Shown here in pieces: positions 18,538 through 28,205 of a stretch of DNA of 64,000 nt (within the stretch, counting starts at the first letter, position 1; the number at the start of each line of letters is the position of its first letter). The DNA is from UBA11872 sp965198285. Lineage in GTDB: Bacteria > Chloroflexota > UBA11872. The DNA is taken from positions 372,001-436,000 of the forward strand of contig OZ240251.1 in the NCBI GenBank assembly GCA_965198285.1. The letters run 5' to 3'. The notes under the pieces are model-generated. The model had not been told where the DNA came from. It saw only the letters and a program-made list of their open reading frames with translations, and searched no databases. The position numbers and the translations under genes are program-made.

Positions 18538-19749
18538 TTAAGTCTCCTGTTCTGCTTCAACCATTCCTGCGAGCAACGCCCCCCGGCGAATCTCGCCCTG
18601 CAGCACACGAGTGTCGCCAACCACGGCGATCGGATGCCGAGTCTGGGCAGCAATCGGGATGATATCGGCGATATAGGCGTCAGGGGTCGTAGTCGTCGCC
18701 GGATTGACATCCGCGCCTGCCAGGGAACTTCGCCCCTCGTTGATGAGCGCCATAACCCGATCCTTCGTGAGCAACCCTCGCAGCGTGCGATCACGCCCGA
18801 TCAGAAACACCGCCTCCAGGCGGTGGCCGTCCATGATGTGCAACGCCGCGCGCGGACCCTGCCACTCGTACACCACGACTTCGGACTCCTGCATGATGGC
18901 CTTGGCCTGGATAACCTTGGCTCGCGATACATCCTGCACGAATTCGGTCACGTATTCGTCCGTCGGCAGCGTGACGATCTCCTCTGGCGTACCTTCCTGT
19001 ATGATTTCTCCATCCCGCATGACGGCAATTCGGTCGCCGATCTTCAGGGCTTCGTTCAGATCATGCGTGATGAATACAATGGTCTTCTGTAGCCTGGTTT
19101 GCAGCGAAATAAGCTCGTCTTGCAGCTCCCGGCGTATCAGGGGATCGAGCCCGCTGAACGGTTCGTCCATCAGCAGCATAGCGGGGTCGACCGCCAGCGC
19201 CCGTGCAAGTCCGACACGTTGCTGCATACCGCCGCTCATCTCTCTCGGGCGATAGTCTTCCCAGCCGCCGAGGCCCACGGTCTCTATGCTGTCCAACGCC
19301 ATTCGATAGCGTGTTTCTCTGTCGATCCCCCGTACCTCAAGACCAAGGGCTACGTTGTCGAGCACCGAACGATGCGGCAGCAGCCCATAGTTCTGAAACA
19401 CCATCGCGATCTTCTGGCGGCGGAACTGCATCAACTGGCTCGACGAATAGGACAGCACGTCTTCGCCATCGATATTTACGCTGCCGCGCGTGGGTTCGAC
19501 GAGCCTGATCAGCGCGCGGACCAGGGTTGACTTGCCGCTGCCCGAAAGTCCCATGACAACGAAGATCTGCCCCTGATCCACGCTAAACGACACGTCGCGC
19601 AGGGCAACCACGAGTCCAAGTTCCTCCTGAATTTCACTTCGAGACTTCGAGCTATAGGCAGGATCCAGGGCGCGCTCCGGTTTGTCGCCAAATACTTTCC
19701 AGAGTCCTTGCACTTCCACTTGCCGTGCGTCGTGTCCCATGTTGGCCAT
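18538..19749 (-). CDS. Glycine betaine/proline ABC transporter ATPase with CBS domains
   Basis: An ATPase of the ProV/OpuAA class, about 403 residues. Walker A is GLSGSGKST, the signature is EMSGGMQQRVGLARAL, Walker B is AMLLMDEPFSGLD, and the H-loop is FITHDLNEA. The C-terminal 120 residues form a CBS-like pair, the ionic-strength sensor in characterised OpuA. The frame is open to 19800; I place the start at the ATG at 19747-19749 since homology begins shortly after (QVEVQGLWKVFG). It is the first gene of an ATPase-permease-binding-protein operon, presumably osmotically induced. Confidence 0.92.
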   Translation of the reverse strand: MANMGHDARQVEVQGLWKVFGDKPERALDPAYSSKSRSEIQEELGLVVALRDVSFSVDQGQIFVVMGLSGSGKSTLVRALIRLVEPTRGSVNIDGEDVLSYSSSQLMQFRRQKIAMVFQNYGLLPHRSVLDNVALGLEVRGIDRETRYRMALDSIETVGLGGWEDYRPREMSGGMQQRVGLARALAVDPAMLLMDEPFSGLDPLIRRELQDELISLQTRLQKTIVFITHDLNEALKIGDRIAVMRDGEIIQEGTPEEIVTLPTDEYVTEFVQDVSRAKVIQAKAIMQESEVVVYEWQGPRAALHIMDGHRLEAVFLIGRDRTLRGLLTKDRVMALINEGRSSLAGADVNPATTTTPDAYIADIIPIAAQTRHPIAVVGDTRVLQGEIRRGALLAGMVEAEQET

Positions 19750-20070
19750 GCCTTCACTCACACCATCACGGCTGCCCAGACCGGCGGCTGTCGCGCCCAC
19801 GTGACAGTGCTCGCTCGCGTGGGCATAGCGCTTGGTTCGTGCTGGTCACGTCAACGCTCGCCTTGCGCCGGTTCGGATATGCATGCCGGGTAACGTTCAT
19901 TGCCTTCCGCCCAATCCCGCCGGACAGCCCGTTCATACTGCCCCAAGCTCGCTTGGCTGTCATAGGCCGCACCGCCGGATCCGCTGGCGCAGCGACGTAC
20001 ATGACAGAATCCATGCGAGCATTCAGTCGCCGCGCATGACCCTAATGGTCCAGAACCGCCGCCGGAGCGA
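19750..20070. other. Divergent intergenic region
   Basis: About 320 nt lie between the minus-strand betaine transporter operon and the plus-strand SirB1-like gene. It must carry both promoters, but I cannot identify convincing -35/-10 pairs, and no gene is seen. Confidence 0.4.
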
Positions 20071-20940
20071 ATGACCGCCAGCCAGTCGCCGTCGCCCGAC
20101 GACCGGGATGTTCGGGCCATGGTGGCCCTCCTGGCGGACGACGATCCGGAAGTCCGCGCGCGAGTCATCCCACACCTCGCGAAAGCCGGCCAGCGGGCGA
20201 TCGTCGCACTCGAGTCGGCCAGAACCACGGTCCCGCACGCGGACCGCATTGTGGACGCGCTGCTTGCCATCCACCGCGCAAACGCAGTTGCGGCGCTGGA
20301 GTGGTTCGCATCCGTCGAACCGGACGGTCTCGCCGAAACCGGCGCGCTGCTGGTGGCACGCGTGCTGAACCCAGCCGTCGATCCGGAGGGTATCCGCCAG
20401 GCTCTGGATGACCTGGCAGCACAGGCCCCGGAACCCGTGCGCGATTCGAACCCGACCATCGCGCTTCCCGCGCTGGCCGCCCACCTGTACGAACGCTGTG
20501 GGTTTGACGGCGCTCGCGCCGACTACCCGAATCCAGCCAACAGCCTGCTGGACCGTGTCATCGAGCGTCGGACAGGCCTGCCCATTACGCTCTCGGTCGT
20601 CTACTTGGCCGTGGCCGACCGGGTTGGGATGCCGCTGGAAGGCGTGGGACTTCCCGGGCACTTCGTCCTCCGTCACCCTGGCGCCACGGATCGCCCCTAC
20701 TTGGACCCGTTCAACCGAGCGCGCCTTCTCAACGAATCCGACTGTGTGGAAATCGTGCAGGCGTACGGGTTCACCTTGCGGCCCGAGCACCTGGCTGCCG
20801 TCAGTCCGCAGGAAATCTCCGCGCGCATCTGTCGAAACCTCATCGCGGCCTATCGGAACGGGCAGGATTCGGCGCGCGAGGCGTTGGTCCGTGACGCGCA
20901 CCGCCGGCTGCGTCCCAACCTGGACCTGCCCGGCGGATGA
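20071..20940 (+). CDS. SirB1-family transglutaminase-like protein with HEAT-like N-terminus
   Basis: A 289-residue soluble protein. The first 100 residues look like a HEAT-type helical repeat (MVALLADDDPEVRARVIPHLAKAG). From about 115 a SirB1/transglutaminase-core-2 domain follows: NSLLDRVIERRTGLPITLS, VYLAVADRVGMPLEGVGLPGHFVLR and YLDPFNRARLL. SirB1 proteins have no proven enzymatic activity. The ATG at 20071 is preceded by CCGGAG. The following methyltransferase starts 43 nt after the stop, so the two may be an operon. Confidence 0.85.
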   Translation: MTASQSPSPDDRDVRAMVALLADDDPEVRARVIPHLAKAGQRAIVALESARTTVPHADRIVDALLAIHRANAVAALEWFASVEPDGLAETGALLVARVLNPAVDPEGIRQALDDLAAQAPEPVRDSNPTIALPALAAHLYERCGFDGARADYPNPANSLLDRVIERRTGLPITLSVVYLAVADRVGMPLEGVGLPGHFVLRHPGATDRPYLDPFNRARLLNESDCVEIVQAYGFTLRPEHLAAVSPQEISARICRNLIAAYRNGQDSAREALVRDAHRRLRPNLDLPGG

Positions 20941-20983
20941 AGCCGCATGGCGCACGGCGTACGGCCCTGGATTTCACGGCCGG

Positions 20984-21769
20984 ATGAACGCCGAGCAGCC
21001 CGTCAGACCAGCCGCGGCCGCAGGGGCCGGGTTCTACGAATGGCAGCTCAGCCTCATCGACGTACATCGCGTGTACGCCGCGCTGGACGTGGGCTGCGGC
21101 GAGGGGCGCATGACAGAGGCCCTGCGTGCACGGGCCGCGCCGGGCGCCTGGATCGTCGCCTTGGACGCCCAGCCGCGCGCGGTCGCAGTCACGCGGGCGA
21201 GGTGCGCGGTCGACGGTCTGATCGCGGGCATCGAATCGCTGCCGCTGACTTCGGGTCAGTTCGAACTTGTGACCGCTGGTCACGTACTACCCTCCACCGT
21301 GGACATCCCGCGCGCCGTACGTGAGCTGCGCCGCGTGCTTGGCCCGCAGGGGGTCTTGCTGGCCAGTGCCGACAGCCGGTCGTCCGGCGGGCACCTGCTC
21401 GCCTGGCACGTGGAAGCCTGCCGACGGGCCGGCCTGACCGCACAAGCCAGGCGGGCCGCCGCCCCGTCGGCGCGCAGCCGCTTTACGCTCGAGAACGGCG
21501 CGAGCGCGCTTTCCCTGGCGTTTGGCACCGTTGATGTGCAGGTCCGCGACGAGGCGCTGGCCTTCCCTTCAGTGGACGCGCTGCTGCAGCTGTACGTACG
21601 CGGGCTGCATCTGCGCGGCGCGCGATCCGTTGACGATTCGAACCGGGCCGCCGAGTTGGCCGCCAGACTGGCGCCTCACCTGCGGGAGGTGGCGTCGGCC
21701 GCGGCCGAACCCGACGGCCGCATCATCGTGCCCCGTCGCTCCGGCTGTCTGGTGGCCCGTGCCGCCTAG
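20984..21769 (+). CDS. Class I SAM-dependent methyltransferase
   Basis: A protein of about 261 residues. Motif I for S-adenosylmethionine binding is DVGCGEGRMTEAL, followed by an acidic residue in IVALDAQPRAVAVTRA (motif II) and ELVTAGHVLPSTVDIPRAVRELRRVLGPQG (motif III/IV region). The acceptor is unknown; the fold resembles UbiE/COQ5-like enzymes. The start is the ATG at 20984 (MNAEQPVRP), chosen because homology begins soon after and upstream frame content is low in conserved residues. It is followed immediately by a GC-rich terminator-like palindrome. Confidence 0.8.
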   Translation: MNAEQPVRPAAAAGAGFYEWQLSLIDVHRVYAALDVGCGEGRMTEALRARAAPGAWIVALDAQPRAVAVTRARCAVDGLIAGIESLPLTSGQFELVTAGHVLPSTVDIPRAVRELRRVLGPQGVLLASADSRSSGGHLLAWHVEACRRAGLTAQARRAAAPSARSRFTLENGASALSLAFGTVDVQVRDEALAFPSVDALLQLYVRGLHLRGARSVDDSNRAAELAARLAPHLREVASAAAEPDGRIIVPRRSGCLVARAA

Positions 21770-21775
21770 CTGAAT

Positions 21776-21797
21776 CCGCAGCCCCCGGGGGCTGCGG
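21776..21797 (+). terminator. 22-bp GC-rich palindrome after the methyltransferase gene
   Basis: CCGCAGCCCCC is followed immediately by its reverse complement, six bases after the methyltransferase stop. It would form a strong stem but lacks a T-run, so termination is suggested only by position. Confidence 0.4.
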
Positions 21798-21848
21798 TTG
21801 CCTCGTCGCGTCGGGTGGCTCAGACTGACGCCCAAGGAGATGCCAACG

Positions 21849-22316
21849 ATGTCAGAGACCTCAAGAGCAACCGTCGGAAACGCCTTTCGGGGCCTGGCCG
21901 GTCTGGCCACGCTAGCCACACTGATTGCCACCGTCATTGTCACGGTGCTCGGAATTCTCGATGTCGTGGACATGGACTGGGTCGTCGCTGATCGGTCGGT
22001 TTCATTCGCCTACTTGGTTGGGCTTGGAACCGTCGCGCTAAGTCCGCTCGTCGCGGTCGGAATCGTCGCCATCGGCCTGGGCAACGCGATCGGCATCGTT
22101 GCCATCAGCGCAGGGAACGCCAGCGGCATCATTGCGATCTCAGGAGACAACGCCAGCGGCATTATTGCGATCAGTGCCGGCGGCCGGGCCAACGGCATGC
22201 TGATCGGCATTGGAGAAGAAGCCAGGGGGCTATTCGCCATTGCCTTTTCGGGACGCATGGCGTCGGCGTTTGGCAAGTGGCCGGCCTGGCCCGGCGGCGC
22301 GTCGTCAGCCGACTGA
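21849..22316 (+). CDS. Small membrane protein with NASGIIAIS-type tandem repeats
   Basis: A 155-residue protein. AAGGAG at 21834-21839 favours the ATG at 21849. Two membrane segments (about 14-36 and 52-75) are followed by tandem 11-residue units: GLGNAIGIVAI, SAGNASGIIAI, SGDNASGIIAI, then degenerate SAGGRANGMLI and GIGEEARGLFAI. Regular glycine and small residues at fixed phase suggest a short beta-solenoid or glycine-zipper-like packing at the membrane surface. I do not recognise a named family and assign no function. Confidence 0.75.
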   Translation: MSETSRATVGNAFRGLAGLATLATLIATVIVTVLGILDVVDMDWVVADRSVSFAYLVGLGTVALSPLVAVGIVAIGLGNAIGIVAISAGNASGIIAISGDNASGIIAISAGGRANGMLIGIGEEARGLFAIAFSGRMASAFGKWPAWPGGASSAD

Positions 22317-22529
22317 CTCACGTGAGCGGTTCGGCACCGGTCCCGAGTTGAGGCACGCCTTCGGCTAGGCCCGTCGCGTCTCGACCTGAGGCGCGGCCGG
22401 CGGCGGAGCGGGAACGGACTACAATTCAACCGACGGCGGGGCGTCGGGCGCACGCCTACCAGGCGGCGTGCGGCGGCGGACACTGGTTCCGTCGAACCCT
22501 GGGATCGTAGGAACCCGCGAACAGCACTC

Positions 22530-24581
22530 ATGTCCACCAGCCGCGCGCTAACAATCGCCGCCATCGTCGGGACCGTGCTGCTAATCCCGGTGCTCGTGAT
22601 CCTTGCGCTGGGCTTGTACGGCTCCTCCATCACCGGCGACTTTCCGCTGGCCGAGGATCATGGCCCCGAACTGCAAATCGAACCGCCCGGCGGCGTGGTC
22701 GGCACGGACATCACCATTCGTGGCGTCGACTGGGTGCCCCGGACCCTTGTCCGCCTGGAAATGATCTTCGCCTCCGGTCGGCCGGCCCTGACCGCGGATG
22801 GCCGGATCGACACCAAGGAGACTTCGTCTCCCGCCGTATACGTTGGAGAGGTTATTGCCTCGCGCGCCGGCACGTTCACCCTCGAGACCCAGCTGCCGAC
22901 CACCCTGCCCCTTACCGCGCAGTCCACCATCAGCTTCCGCGCAAACGCCACCTATCGTGGCGGCGAGTTCGCCGGCGCGTCGGAAACGGACTTCGACGTC
23001 ATTGCTGGGCCGGGGGTAATCGAAGCCACGGTCATGGACGAGACGAGCGGCCAGCCCCTGACGAGCGGCTTCGTGGACCTGCTCGGCCTTCGAGGCGACC
23101 TGTTGGCCATTTTGCCGGTTTCCGCCGACGGCACCGTCGCCTTCACGGGCCTGGCTCCGGGCACCGGCTATGACGTGCGGGCCCGCGTGCCGGGCTACCA
23201 GGTGCTGCGGTCGCCCGGGGTCACCGTGACGGAATCTGAGCCGTCAACCGTGCGATTCGAAATGCCACTGGGCTCACCTGGCCGAATCGTGGCGGGCGGC
23301 GTTCCCATGGTTGGCACCGCGGCGGGGTCCACGATGGCTGTGATCGACCTTCCCTCGCTCACTCCGCTGCCGCCGGCCGCCGCCAGCGTCCTGCCGGCGG
23401 CCTGGGCCATCGCGCCGGACCTCGACCGTGGCCGGGCCTTCACAGTCGACGAGGTCGCCACCCAAGTCGAGGTCATCGACGCGTCGGCAGGCGCCGTTGG
23501 GCTGCCCATCCCCCTCACGTTCACGCTTGAGGTGCGCGTGGTCGATGCCGAGGAAAGCCCGATCGCCAACGCCTTCGTGCGCTTGTTCTGGAACGTCCGC
23601 GGCACTCGGGTCTTTGTCAAGTCGGCGGTGACCGACGACGAAGGCCGCATCCGCGTCCCCGACCTGATCAGCGGTAGTCAGTACGAGGTGCTGGTCACGG
23701 CCGACGGCTACTTCCAACCGCTCGGCGAGCGCACGACCGTCGTGATCAAGCCGAACGTCATCTCAACCGCAACCGTCGTCGTGCGCCGCGAACCTGGCGC
23801 GGAGCAGAGCCGCTGGTCCGGGGAGCCCGGTGCGGCCGGCGGCACTGGCGCCCAGTTCCGCCTCGCGCCCCTGACCGGCGCCGACCGCGCGCCCGCCACC
23901 GCGCTGGTGACGGCGGACATCGCCGTTGAACCCGCCAACGGTCGCGTATATGTCACCGGATCCGATCTGGACCGCGGGCATGTATTTGTGCTGGATCCGG
24001 ATTCGCGCCAGGTCATTCACGACTGGGAGGTTTCAGCCGGGGTCGGCGACATCGTGCCCACCGGCGACGGGACCACCGTGTACCTGGCCAATCGACCGTT
24101 TTCCACCGTGACTCGCTTCAACGTGGAGACTGGCGAGGAGGAAGCGCGGGCCATCGTTCCGTCATGGCCCGAGGCCCTCATCCGCGACGCCGCCGGCCGC
24201 CTGTTCGTCGCCAGCCTGCGCGACGGCAGCGTGAGTCGACTCGATCCCACCACGCTGGAAATCCAACAGACGCGTCGCCTGGAGGAGGGAGTCAACCGCC
24301 TGGCCGTGGACGAACGCACCTCCACGCTTATCGCAACCAACCTCTGGACCGACACTGTCACCGGCCTCGATGCCGAGACCTTGGACACCCGCTTCCTGTT
24401 GCCGGTGGCCAAGTCGCCCCGCGCCGTCGCGCTGGACCCGTTGAGCGGATCGCTCATTGTGGGCAGCGCCGACCACGGCACGGTGGCCATCTACAGCCCC
24501 GAGACCTTCGAACTCGCCCAGACGCTGCAACTGCAGATTCCGATCAACGACATCGTCACCGTTCCGGCCGCGGAGGCGTGA
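22530..24581 (+). CDS. Membrane-anchored protein with carboxypeptidase-regulatory-like domains and a YVTN-type propeller
   Basis: A 683-residue protein with an N-terminal membrane anchor (about 8-32). Residues 45-155 look like an extracellular IPT/Ig-like domain (EPPGGVVGTDITIRGVDW). Two CarboxypepD_reg-like beta-sandwiches follow (EATVMDETSGQPLTSGFVDLL, and VRVVDAEESPIANAFVRLFW with TDDEGRIRVPDL). The C-terminal 230 residues are a YncE/YVTN-type propeller (DIAVEPANGRVYVTG, HVFVLDPDSRQVI, RAVALDPLSGSLIVGSAD). It is likely a cell-envelope binding or scaffold protein. Its TGA overlaps the holB ATG by one base. Confidence 0.8.
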   Translation: MSTSRALTIAAIVGTVLLIPVLVILALGLYGSSITGDFPLAEDHGPELQIEPPGGVVGTDITIRGVDWVPRTLVRLEMIFASGRPALTADGRIDTKETSSPAVYVGEVIASRAGTFTLETQLPTTLPLTAQSTISFRANATYRGGEFAGASETDFDVIAGPGVIEATVMDETSGQPLTSGFVDLLGLRGDLLAILPVSADGTVAFTGLAPGTGYDVRARVPGYQVLRSPGVTVTESEPSTVRFEMPLGSPGRIVAGGVPMVGTAAGSTMAVIDLPSLTPLPPAAASVLPAAWAIAPDLDRGRAFTVDEVATQVEVIDASAGAVGLPIPLTFTLEVRVVDAEESPIANAFVRLFWNVRGTRVFVKSAVTDDEGRIRVPDLISGSQYEVLVTADGYFQPLGERTTVVIKPNVISTATVVVRREPGAEQSRWSGEPGAAGGTGAQFRLAPLTGADRAPATALVTADIAVEPANGRVYVTGSDLDRGHVFVLDPDSRQVIHDWEVSAGVGDIVPTGDGTTVYLANRPFSTVTRFNVETGEEEARAIVPSWPEALIRDAAGRLFVASLRDGSVSRLDPTTLEIQQTRRLEEGVNRLAVDERTSTLIATNLWTDTVTGLDAETLDTRFLLPVAKSPRAVALDPLSGSLIVGSADHGTVAIYSPETFELAQTLQLQIPINDIVTVPAAEA

Positions 24582-25696
24582 TGGACTGGGGCTTCGTGGG
24601 CAACGCGCATCCGGTGCGGTCCGTGCGCGGCTCGTTGCGCGCGGGACGGGCCGCCCAGACCTACCTGATCACCGGACCGCCGGGCGTCGGACGCCGCACT
24701 TTCGCCATCCGGCTGGCCCAGGAGATTTGGTGCGCTGGCCGGCCGGGACCGGCCGAGTCGTCCGACGCCTATCAGTTTCTGGACGACACCAATTCCATGT
24801 GGCGAACGGCCGTGCGGCGCGGTCACCCTGACGAAGAGCCGGACCCCGACAAGCTGACCGCCGGCGACGGGCGGCGCGTTGACCTGCGATTTGTGCTCAC
24901 CGCCTACAACGACCTGCACGTCCTGCGGCGCGCGGACCACGCGCGCGACATCGTGATCGACGGCGTGCGCGAATGGGGCACCGGTCTGTACCGCACGCCC
25001 GCCACGCAGTCCATGCGCATCGGCCTGATTGACGCGGCGCACGAGATCAACGTCCTGGCCGCGAACGCGCTGCTGAAAACGCTGGAGGAGCCGGGCGCGC
25101 ACGCCATCCTGATTCTCATCGCGCCGCGGCCCGCCGATGTACTGCCCACCATCGTGTCTCGCTGCCGCGTCATCGAACTGGGTCCGGTTCCGGCGGCCGA
25201 GATCGCGGCCCACCTCAACGCGCACTACAGCCTGCGCGCCGAAACGTTGGGGCAGATCGCGCGCGCGGCCCGCGGACGCCCGGGATGGGCGATCCGCATG
25301 GCGCGCGATCCGGCGGCCTGGGACGCTGATCGAACCGCCCGGGACACGGCCGCCGCTTTCGAGACAGCGCCCGTGCCAACCCGCTTCCGCACCGTGGGCG
25401 GCCTGCTTCCGCGCGGGCGCATGGTTGCGCAGACCAATGAGGCGCTGGCCTTGTTGCGAACCGTCGAGGTCGAGCAGTCGCATACACTGCGCTCAGCGAT
25501 GCAGAACCATCCGCGCGGCGCCCCAGCCGAACAGCGGGCGGCCCTGGCCAGCGCCGTAGGCCGTCTGGCCCGGCTGCGCGAAACGCAGCGGGCGCTCATC
25601 GCCAACGTTTCACCGCGACTCGCGCTGGAGGACCTGGCCCTGCGGCCAGAGCCCGACCCGGGCGACGCACAAGGAGGTGGTCATGGTCGCCGCTGA
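24581..25696 (+). CDS. holB: DNA polymerase III delta' subunit
   Basis: A 371-residue clamp-loader subunit. The AAA+ domain has GPPGVGRRTFAIRLAQEI, NALLKTLEEPGAHAILILIA and the SRC motif SRCRVIEL that donates the arginine finger in clamp loaders. The P-loop lysine is replaced by arginine (GVGRR), consistent with delta' being a non-hydrolysing stator. A 50-residue charged insertion (DDTNSMWRTAVRRGHPDEEPDP) replaces the usual zinc-finger region. The start at 24581 abuts the previous gene. The last 14 nt overlap ricT, and holB next to a PSP1 gene is a conserved pairing. Confidence 0.88.
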   Translation: MDWGFVGNAHPVRSVRGSLRAGRAAQTYLITGPPGVGRRTFAIRLAQEIWCAGRPGPAESSDAYQFLDDTNSMWRTAVRRGHPDEEPDPDKLTAGDGRRVDLRFVLTAYNDLHVLRRADHARDIVIDGVREWGTGLYRTPATQSMRIGLIDAAHEINVLAANALLKTLEEPGAHAILILIAPRPADVLPTIVSRCRVIELGPVPAAEIAAHLNAHYSLRAETLGQIARAARGRPGWAIRMARDPAAWDADRTARDTAAAFETAPVPTRFRTVGGLLPRGRMVAQTNEALALLRTVEVEQSHTLRSAMQNHPRGAPAEQRAALASAVGRLARLRETQRALIANVSPRLALEDLALRPEPDPGDAQGGGHGRR

Positions 25697-26708
25697 TGCG
25701 CCCGCCAGGACCACGCGTGCCATTGGCGTCCGCTTTCGGCGCGCCGGCCGCCTCTACTACTACGACCCCGGTGATGCCGAATTTGTCGTTGGCGACTACG
25801 CAATCGTTGAGACGCCACGCGGCCTGACCGCCGCCCGCCTGGTCATGGCCGCCACCGAGGTCGATCCGGACGATCTGCGTAGCGAACTGAAACCAATTGT
25901 CCGGCGCGCCACGGACGACGACCTGGTCAGCATGACGAACTATCGGGAACAGGAAGTCGAAGCCGAGCACGCCTTCGCTGCCGCCATCATGGCCAACCGG
26001 CTGCCCATGCAGGCCGTGAAGGCGGAGTACACCTTTGACGGTGCCACGCTGACCCTGCACTTCTCGTCCCGGGAGGCGAGGCTCGAGCTGGGCGACTTGG
26101 TAGCCGAGATGGCGGCCCGCTTCCGAACGCGCGTGGAGCTGCGGCAGGTCGGCCCGCGCGAACGCGCCGCGATGCGCACCGGCATGGGGCGCTGCGGCCG
26201 TGAACTCTGCTGCGCCACCTTCCTTTCCGAACTCGATACCGTGTCCCTGCGGATGGCACGGGACCAAAACCTGCCGCTCAACCCTGACAAGATTTCAGGC
26301 GCCTGCGGCCGTCTGCTGTGCTGCCTGCAGTACGAGCACGACGGGTACGTGGAGGACAAGCTGGCCGCCGAGCAGGCGCAGGGCGGCGGCGGCTGCGCTA
26401 CCAGTGGCGGCTGCGACACCTGCGGCGTGCATGAACTGAAGGACGTGCTGGGACAGGCGGTTGCCCCGGGCCACGAACCCGAACCGCCCACCGAGCCGTC
26501 CGCCGAACCGCCCGAGCAGACGCGCGCTCCGACGTCGGAGCGCCGGGAATCCGAGTCGCGGCCTCCTCGGCGCAACCGACGGACCGCAAGCGCCCCGGCC
26601 GAGAAGGCCGATGCCGCCCAGGAAGCCAAGCCCGCCAGCCCTCGGTCGAGGCGGCGCGGACGGCGCCGGCGGCGGGGGCGAACGCGGCAGCGGCCACAGT
26701 CCAACTAG
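25683..26708 (+). CDS. ricT: PSP1-domain protein (RicT/YaaT) with arginine-rich tail
   Basis: A 341-residue protein. The PSP1 core contains FRRAGRLYYYDPG, then the cysteine signature GRCGRELCCATFL and KISGACGRLLCCLQYEHDGY. RicT is part of the RicAFT complex, which assists RNase Y-dependent RNA maturation in Bacillus and binds iron-sulfur clusters. Extra cysteines follow (GGCATSGGCDTCG). The final 80 residues are a proline/glutamate then arginine-rich extension ending RRRRRGRTRQRPQSN, plausibly RNA-binding. AAGGAGG at 25671-25677 sets the ATG at 25683. Confidence 0.9.
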   Translation: MVAADAPARTTRAIGVRFRRAGRLYYYDPGDAEFVVGDYAIVETPRGLTAARLVMAATEVDPDDLRSELKPIVRRATDDDLVSMTNYREQEVEAEHAFAAAIMANRLPMQAVKAEYTFDGATLTLHFSSREARLELGDLVAEMAARFRTRVELRQVGPRERAAMRTGMGRCGRELCCATFLSELDTVSLRMARDQNLPLNPDKISGACGRLLCCLQYEHDGYVEDKLAAEQAQGGGGCATSGGCDTCGVHELKDVLGQAVAPGHEPEPPTEPSAEPPEQTRAPTSERRESESRPPRRNRRTASAPAEKADAAQEAKPASPRSRRRGRRRRRGRTRQRPQSN

Positions 26709-26714
26709 CGCCCC

Positions 26715-26740
26715 GCGGCCCCCGTTGCCGGGGGCCGCGA
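26715..26740. terminator. Bidirectional terminator-like hairpin between ricT and glnA
   Basis: An 11-bp perfect GC stem (CGCGGCCCCCG with CGGGGGCCGCG) around TTGC lies between two convergent genes. There is no T-run on either strand. Confidence 0.5.
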
Positions 26741-26762
26741 AAGATGAAGCTGAGGCTGGACG

Positions 26763-28205
26763 CTAGGCGTCGTAGTAGAGCACGAACTCGTAGGGGTGAG
26801 GCCGCAGGTTGACCTCGTCGGCTTCGCGCACGCGCTTGTAGTCCAGCCAGGTGTCCACGACGTCCTGGGTGAACACATCGCCGACCAGCAGGAACTCGTG
26901 GTCGGCTTCCAGCGCGTCCAGCACCTCGTAGAGGGATCCGGGCACGGACTGGATCTTGGCCGCATCCTCGGGTTCCAGCTCGTAGAGGTCCATGTCGGCC
27001 GGCGGGGGCGGCTCGATCTTGTTGCGGACGCCGTCCAGCCCAGCCATGAGCATGGCGGCAAAGGCCAGGTAGGGGTTGGCCGTGGGGTCGGGCGGGCGGA
27101 ATTCCACGCGCCGGGCGGCAGGGCTGCTGGAGTAGGTGGGGATCCGCACGCAGGCGCTGCGGTTGCGCTGGGAGTAGACCAGGTTGACCGGCGCTTCGAA
27201 ACCCGGCACCAGTCGCCGGTACGAGTTGGTGGTTGGCGCCACGAAAGCCAGCAAGGCGGCGGCGTGCTTGAGCAGGCCGCCGATGTAGTGGCGCGCGGTC
27301 TCGCTCAGCAGGGCATAGCCGTGCTCGTCATAGAACAGCGGCGTGCCGTCTTTCCAGAGGCTCTGGTGGACGTGCATGCCCGATCCGTTGTCGCCAAAGA
27401 TTGGCTTGGGCATGAAGGTGACCGTGTAGCCGGCCTTTTGGGCCACGTTCTTGACGATGTACTTGTACAGCATGATCCCGTCGGCGGCCTTGACCAGCGA
27501 CTGGTACTTCAGGTCGATCTCGGCCTGACCGGCGGTGGCGACCTCGTGGTGGTGAACCTCGACGTCAAGCCCTACGTCCACCAGCGCGAGCACCATCTGG
27601 GAGCGCAGATCCTGCAGCTTGTCGGTCGGCGGGACAGGGAAATAACCCATCTTGTGCCGGGGGCGGTGGCCCAGGTTGGCCACGTGCATGTCGTCCGCGC
27701 CGGAGTTCCAGATGCCTTCCTCACTGTCCAGGAAGAAGTAGCCGGCGTTGGCGGTCTGGTCGAAGCGGACGCTGTTGAAGATGAAGAACTCGGCCTCGGG
27801 ACCCCAGTAGCTGGTGTCGGCGATGCCGCTGTCAATCAGGTGCTGCTCGGCCTTGCGGGCAATGTTGCGCGGGTCGCGCGAGTAGGACTCGCCGGTGATG
27901 GGGTCGCGAATGTCACAACTCATCACCAACGTCGGGACTTCGGTGATCGGGTCCACGAAGGCGGTGGACGGGTCCGGCACGACCAGCATGTCGCTTTCCT
28001 GAATCTGCTGGAAGCCGCGGACGCTGGAGCCGTCGAAGCCGAGGCCGTCCTCGAAGATATCGTCCTCGAGCTTGTCGATCGGCAACGAGAAGTGCTGCCA
28101 GGTTCCCGGCAGGTCGGTGAACCGGATATCGAAAATCCGGCAGTCGGCGTCGCGCGCCTTGCGCATGACGCTTTGGATGAGATCGTCTCGAGAGGGCTCA
28201 GACAT
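26763..28205 (-). CDS. glnA: Glutamine synthetase type I
   Basis: A 480-residue enzyme making glutamine from glutamate, ammonia and ATP. The beta-grasp domain starts DCRIFDIRFTDLPGTWQHF; the catalytic domain has GPEAEFFIFN, HHHEVATAGQAEID, NGSGMHVHQSLW (ammonia/glutamate site), and NRSACVRIP. DLYELEPED near residue 410 corresponds to the adenylylation-site tyrosine loop, so GlnE-type control is possible. It has its own promoter and a leader with an intrinsic-terminator-like hairpin (separate entries), suggesting attenuation. Confidence 0.96.
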   Translation of the reverse strand: MSEPSRDDLIQSVMRKARDADCRIFDIRFTDLPGTWQHFSLPIDKLEDDIFEDGLGFDGSSVRGFQQIQESDMLVVPDPSTAFVDPITEVPTLVMSCDIRDPITGESYSRDPRNIARKAEQHLIDSGIADTSYWGPEAEFFIFNSVRFDQTANAGYFFLDSEEGIWNSGADDMHVANLGHRPRHKMGYFPVPPTDKLQDLRSQMVLALVDVGLDVEVHHHEVATAGQAEIDLKYQSLVKAADGIMLYKYIVKNVAQKAGYTVTFMPKPIFGDNGSGMHVHQSLWKDGTPLFYDEHGYALLSETARHYIGGLLKHAAALLAFVAPTTNSYRRLVPGFEAPVNLVYSQRNRSACVRIPTYSSSPAARRVEFRPPDPTANPYLAFAAMLMAGLDGVRNKIEPPPPADMDLYELEPEDAAKIQSVPGSLYEVLDALEADHEFLLVGDVFTQDVVDTWLDYKRVREADEVNLRPHPYEFVLYYDA

